Source: Mogibacterium sp.
Lineage (GTDB): Bacteria > Bacillota > Clostridia > Peptostreptococcales > Anaerovoracaceae
Reading direction: 5' to 3'
Assembly (NCBI GenBank): GCA_017433975.1
Contig: JAFRGD010000003.1
Coordinates: 1 to 35,219, forward strand
DNA: 35,219 bases
Numbering within the stretch: position 1 is the stretch's first letter; every line of letters starts with the position of its first letter. The notes under the pieces are model-generated. The model had not been told where the DNA came from. It searched no databases and saw only the letters and a program-made list of their open reading frames with translations. The position numbers and the translations under genes are program-made. Shown one piece after another: positions 33,520 through 35,219 of the stretch.

Positions 33520-34195
33520 AGTATTGTGTATCGTTATACTCCGGCGCTTCTTTGTATAGGTCCGAAACGCCGCTGTCGATGATGTCGGTCCAGGTCATGT
33601 ATTCCTCGGCGCCGTTGTCGCCGCGGGTCGCCTGAATTTCCACGTAATCCTGTCCGTTGACCGGGTCCTCCGTCAGAGAATTGTTCGGCTGGTCTTCCTC
33701 CCAATGGGTATAACTGTTCTCATCGATGACCTCTCCGGTGACCCACCGGAACGTCCCTTCGACCTCGCGGTCCGTCGCACCGATCCAATAGTGGTAAAGG
33801 GTTCCGTCGTTTTCGATCAGAGATTCGATGAAGGCTTGCTCCTCCGGGCTGGTGATCGTCACGAGATGGCCGCCCATGCCGCGGCAACTCTGCTCGGCGT
33901 CCGTCCAGTAGCCCGGCCGGTCGACCAGTTTATAATAGTGCCCGTTCCAGGCCCGGACACCGTCGACCCGGCGGACCGAGCTCTCTATGCCGCGGGCGGA
34001 TTCCTGCCCCATTGCGGCAAAGCCCTCGCCGGAACCGACCGCGCTCTGTCCCGTGGTTCCGCCGCGACTTAGTAAGACCGCTGCGCACGCGGCGACCGCG
34101 GCGAGGAACAGAAGGACCGCTACGACGACAGCCGTTCTGGACCGCCGGCGCCGCACGAGGATTTCCATTGTGCTTTCGGTGTTGATGTTACCCAT
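33476..34195 (-). CDS. Membrane-anchored C-type lectin-like protein
   Basis: This 239-residue protein has a cytosolic tail with ESTMEIL (7-13) and an Arg cluster, a membrane helix (21-43), a linker and a C-type lectin-like domain (about 81-234). The domain shows YYKLVDRPGYWTDAEQSCRGMGGHLVTI, WIGATD, HWEEDQPNN (QPN in the place of the sugar-binding EPN/QPD triplet), WTD and GFICEW, with Cys104 and Cys230 as the likely disulfide. Ca2+-dependent glycan or protein binding at the cell surface is possible but not shown. It starts nine bases after the kinase stop, with only a weak ribosome site, so it depends on that transcript. Confidence 0.88.
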   Translation of the reverse strand: MGNINTESTMEILVRRRRSRTAVVVAVLLFLAAVAACAAVLLSRGGTTGQSAVGSGEGFAAMGQESARGIESSVRRVDGVRAWNGHYYKLVDRPGYWTDAEQSCRGMGGHLVTITSPEEQAFIESLIENDGTLYHYWIGATDREVEGTFRWVTGEVIDENSYTHWEEDQPNNSLTEDPVNGQDYVEIQATRGDNGAEEYMTWTDIIDSGVSDLYKEAPEYNDTQYYGFICEWDSAADVQ

Positions 34196-34204
34196 ATCCG
34201 TTCT

Positions 34205-35219
34205 CTACACGCGTTTTCCGCACTTCCTGCAGAAGACTTCCATTCCGAACATTTCCGCGCCGCAATGCCGGCAGAAGCGCCGCGACGGCTGCGGTTGTTG
34301 TGACGGCTGCGGTTGCTGCGATGGTTGTGGCTGCGGCTTTGGCTGTGGTTGTGGCTGCGGCTTCGGCTGTGGTTGTGGCTGCGGTTGCTGCAACGGCTGT
34401 GTCGGCAGCTGCGGCTCCATCGTCCGCTCCCGCTGCGGCCAGTTGATCTCCGTCGCCGACCGCTCGGTGTCCTGCGTCCGCCGCGCTTCGTATTTGGCCA
34501 CCTCGTCGTAATTGACCGAAATCGTAAACCGCATGTCGCCGATGGTGATCTTCTGATCGCTTTCCACGTAGTACTTGCGGCCGCGTTCGAGCAGCGTCTG
34601 CCCAATCTTAGTCCCGATGGTCGAGTTCAGGTCTTCGACCACGACGCGGCCCTGATAGATGTCAAACCGGCAGTGCACCCGGCTGACCGAATAATGCTTC
34701 AAAACGACGTCCACCGCCTGACTGTTCCGGCCGACCGTCGCCGGGAGCTTTTTGATCGGAATGACTTCCGTCTGCGACTCCAGGCAAAGCAGCGGCTGGT
34801 TCCAGTCCTCCTCCACCTGATTCAGGCTGAAGTCCGGACGGGTGTCGGACGCCGCAAGGGCTTCGAGGTCTTTTTTCATCGCGGCCGCGGTCCGGTACCG
34901 CTTCATCGGGTCGTAATCGCAGGCCTTGAGCACGATCTCGCTCAGCCGGCCTTTATCCTTGGCCGGCGGCGGCAGCGGCGTGCCCTGAATCCGCAGCGCG
35001 TTCGCCCGCTCCGCGTCGTTAAAGTGGATCGGTTCCGGATACGGCGGCAGGAACGGGGACCGGTTGTCGTTCAGGAAGCGGTACAGTACGATTCCGAGCG
35101 AGTAGATGTCCGCCGTGTGGTCCGCCCCCGGGTCGCCTTTATATACCTCCGGGGCCATGTATGAATACGTTCCTTTTTTGGAAAGGCCGGCGCTCGCGCT
35201 TTCCATGCGCTTCGCCACG
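34205..35219 (-). CDS. Ser/Thr protein kinase with FHA domain and zinc ribbon (5' end outside window)
   Basis: Only the last 337 residues or so are inside the window. They start within the activation loop (AKRMESASAGLSKKGTYSYMAPEVYKGD), with ADIYSLGIVLYRFL and RYRTAAAMKKDLEAL of a Hanks-type kinase C-lobe (about 1-122). An FHA domain follows (about 148-238: ATVGRNS, HYSVSRVHCRF, EDLNSTIGT), keeping the Arg, Ser and Asn that bind phosphothreonine. Then come a Pro-Gln repeat tail (about 270-313) and a C-terminal CxxC...CxxC zinc ribbon (FCRHCGAEMFGMEVFCRKCG). No membrane helix follows, so it appears cytosolic. It is the first visible gene of the operon running to 29734. Confidence 0.92.
   Translation of the reverse strand, partial: VAKRMESASAGLSKKGTYSYMAPEVYKGDPGADHTADIYSLGIVLYRFLNDNRSPFLPPYPEPIHFNDAERANALRIQGTPLPPPAKDKGRLSEIVLKACDYDPMKRYRTAAAMKKDLEALAASDTRPDFSLNQVEEDWNQPLLCLESQTEVIPIKKLPATVGRNSQAVDVVLKHYSVSRVHCRFDIYQGRVVVEDLNSTIGTKIGQTLLERGRKYYVESDQKITIGDMRFTISVNYDEVAKYEARRTQDTERSATEINWPQRERTMEPQLPTQPLQQPQPQPQPKPQPQPQPKPQPQPSQQPQPSQQPQPSRRFCRHCGAEMFGMEVFCRKCGKRV
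34279..34411 (-). repeat. Pro-Gln repeat tract inside the kinase gene
   Basis: Short tandem units encode PQPQPQPKPQPQ-type sequence between the FHA domain and the zinc ribbon. It is in frame throughout and acts as a flexible linker; the unit number probably varies between strains. Confidence 0.85.

Noticed and set aside
34279..34411. Short tandem DNA repeats as a possible CRISPR array
   Set aside because: The units are a few bases long, have no spacers, and encode an in-frame Pro-Gln linker.

Overview
The window reads as a chromosomal segment of a GC-rich, obligately anaerobic member of the Clostridia (Bacillota). The reasons are Bacillus/Clostridium-type promoters (several TTGACA-N17-TATAAT) and strong AGGAGG ribosome binding sites, a lysine riboswitch, rubrerythrin/rubredoxin/ferredoxin oxygen-defence genes, a selenophosphate synthetase that itself carries an in-frame UGA (selenocysteine), and a hidden Firmicutes-type holin-like type I toxin. 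No rRNA, tRNA, CRISPR array, prophage or complete insertion sequence was seen.

Layout. 1-160: a perfect promoter firing leftward into a structured leader that leaves the window. 199-4388 (minus): gltS, a small acidic protein, a DUF2207 membrane protein with a TTG start, and a DUF308/HdeD-like membrane protein. 4461-6521 (minus): promoter, lysine riboswitch and an NhaC-family carrier that is probably a lysine transporter. 6562-10587 (minus): selenium block, with selD (UGA, SECIS hairpin), a BrnT/BrnA toxin-antitoxin pair, a class V cysteine desulfurase-like enzyme and a LysR regulator with an operator over its own promoter. 10679-16259: a divergent aspartate-family block, thrC and an ACT-domain regulator on minus, hom-lysC-asd on plus. 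16277-16456: a nested palindromic element between convergent operons. 16500-18407 (minus): a ferredoxin-rubredoxin-rubrerythrin fusion and a double-rubredoxin protein. 18517-20356 (minus): purine nucleoside phosphorylase, HD-domain protein and TSCPD protein. 20368-20645: a large imperfect palindrome. 20685-25087 (plus): acyl-CoA ligase, class V PLP enzyme, RidA-like protein and nitrilase-family amidase. 25204-27982 (minus): two membrane proteins followed by pyruvate kinase. 28029-28326: type I toxin with antisense RNA. 28323-35219 (minus): a Hanks-type kinase/FHA/zinc-ribbon protein (cut by the window end), a membrane-anchored C-type lectin, a GDPD-like lipoprotein, two membrane TPR proteins with nearly identical N-termini, and a MATE exporter.

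How it fits together. The aspartate pathway block makes aspartate semialdehyde and homoserine and finishes threonine (no homoserine kinase gene is in the window), while lysine import is gated by the riboswitch. The selenium block supplies selenophosphate and probably mobilises Se or S for a selenoenzyme encoded elsewhere. The most novel-looking part is the 29734-35219 operon. Three of its membrane proteins share a short cytosolic E-[NS]-T-x-E-[LI]-[ML] motif next to the membrane, and the first gene encodes both a Ser/Thr kinase and a phosphothreonine-binding FHA domain. This suggests an undescribed kinase-controlled surface complex; that is inference from sequence.
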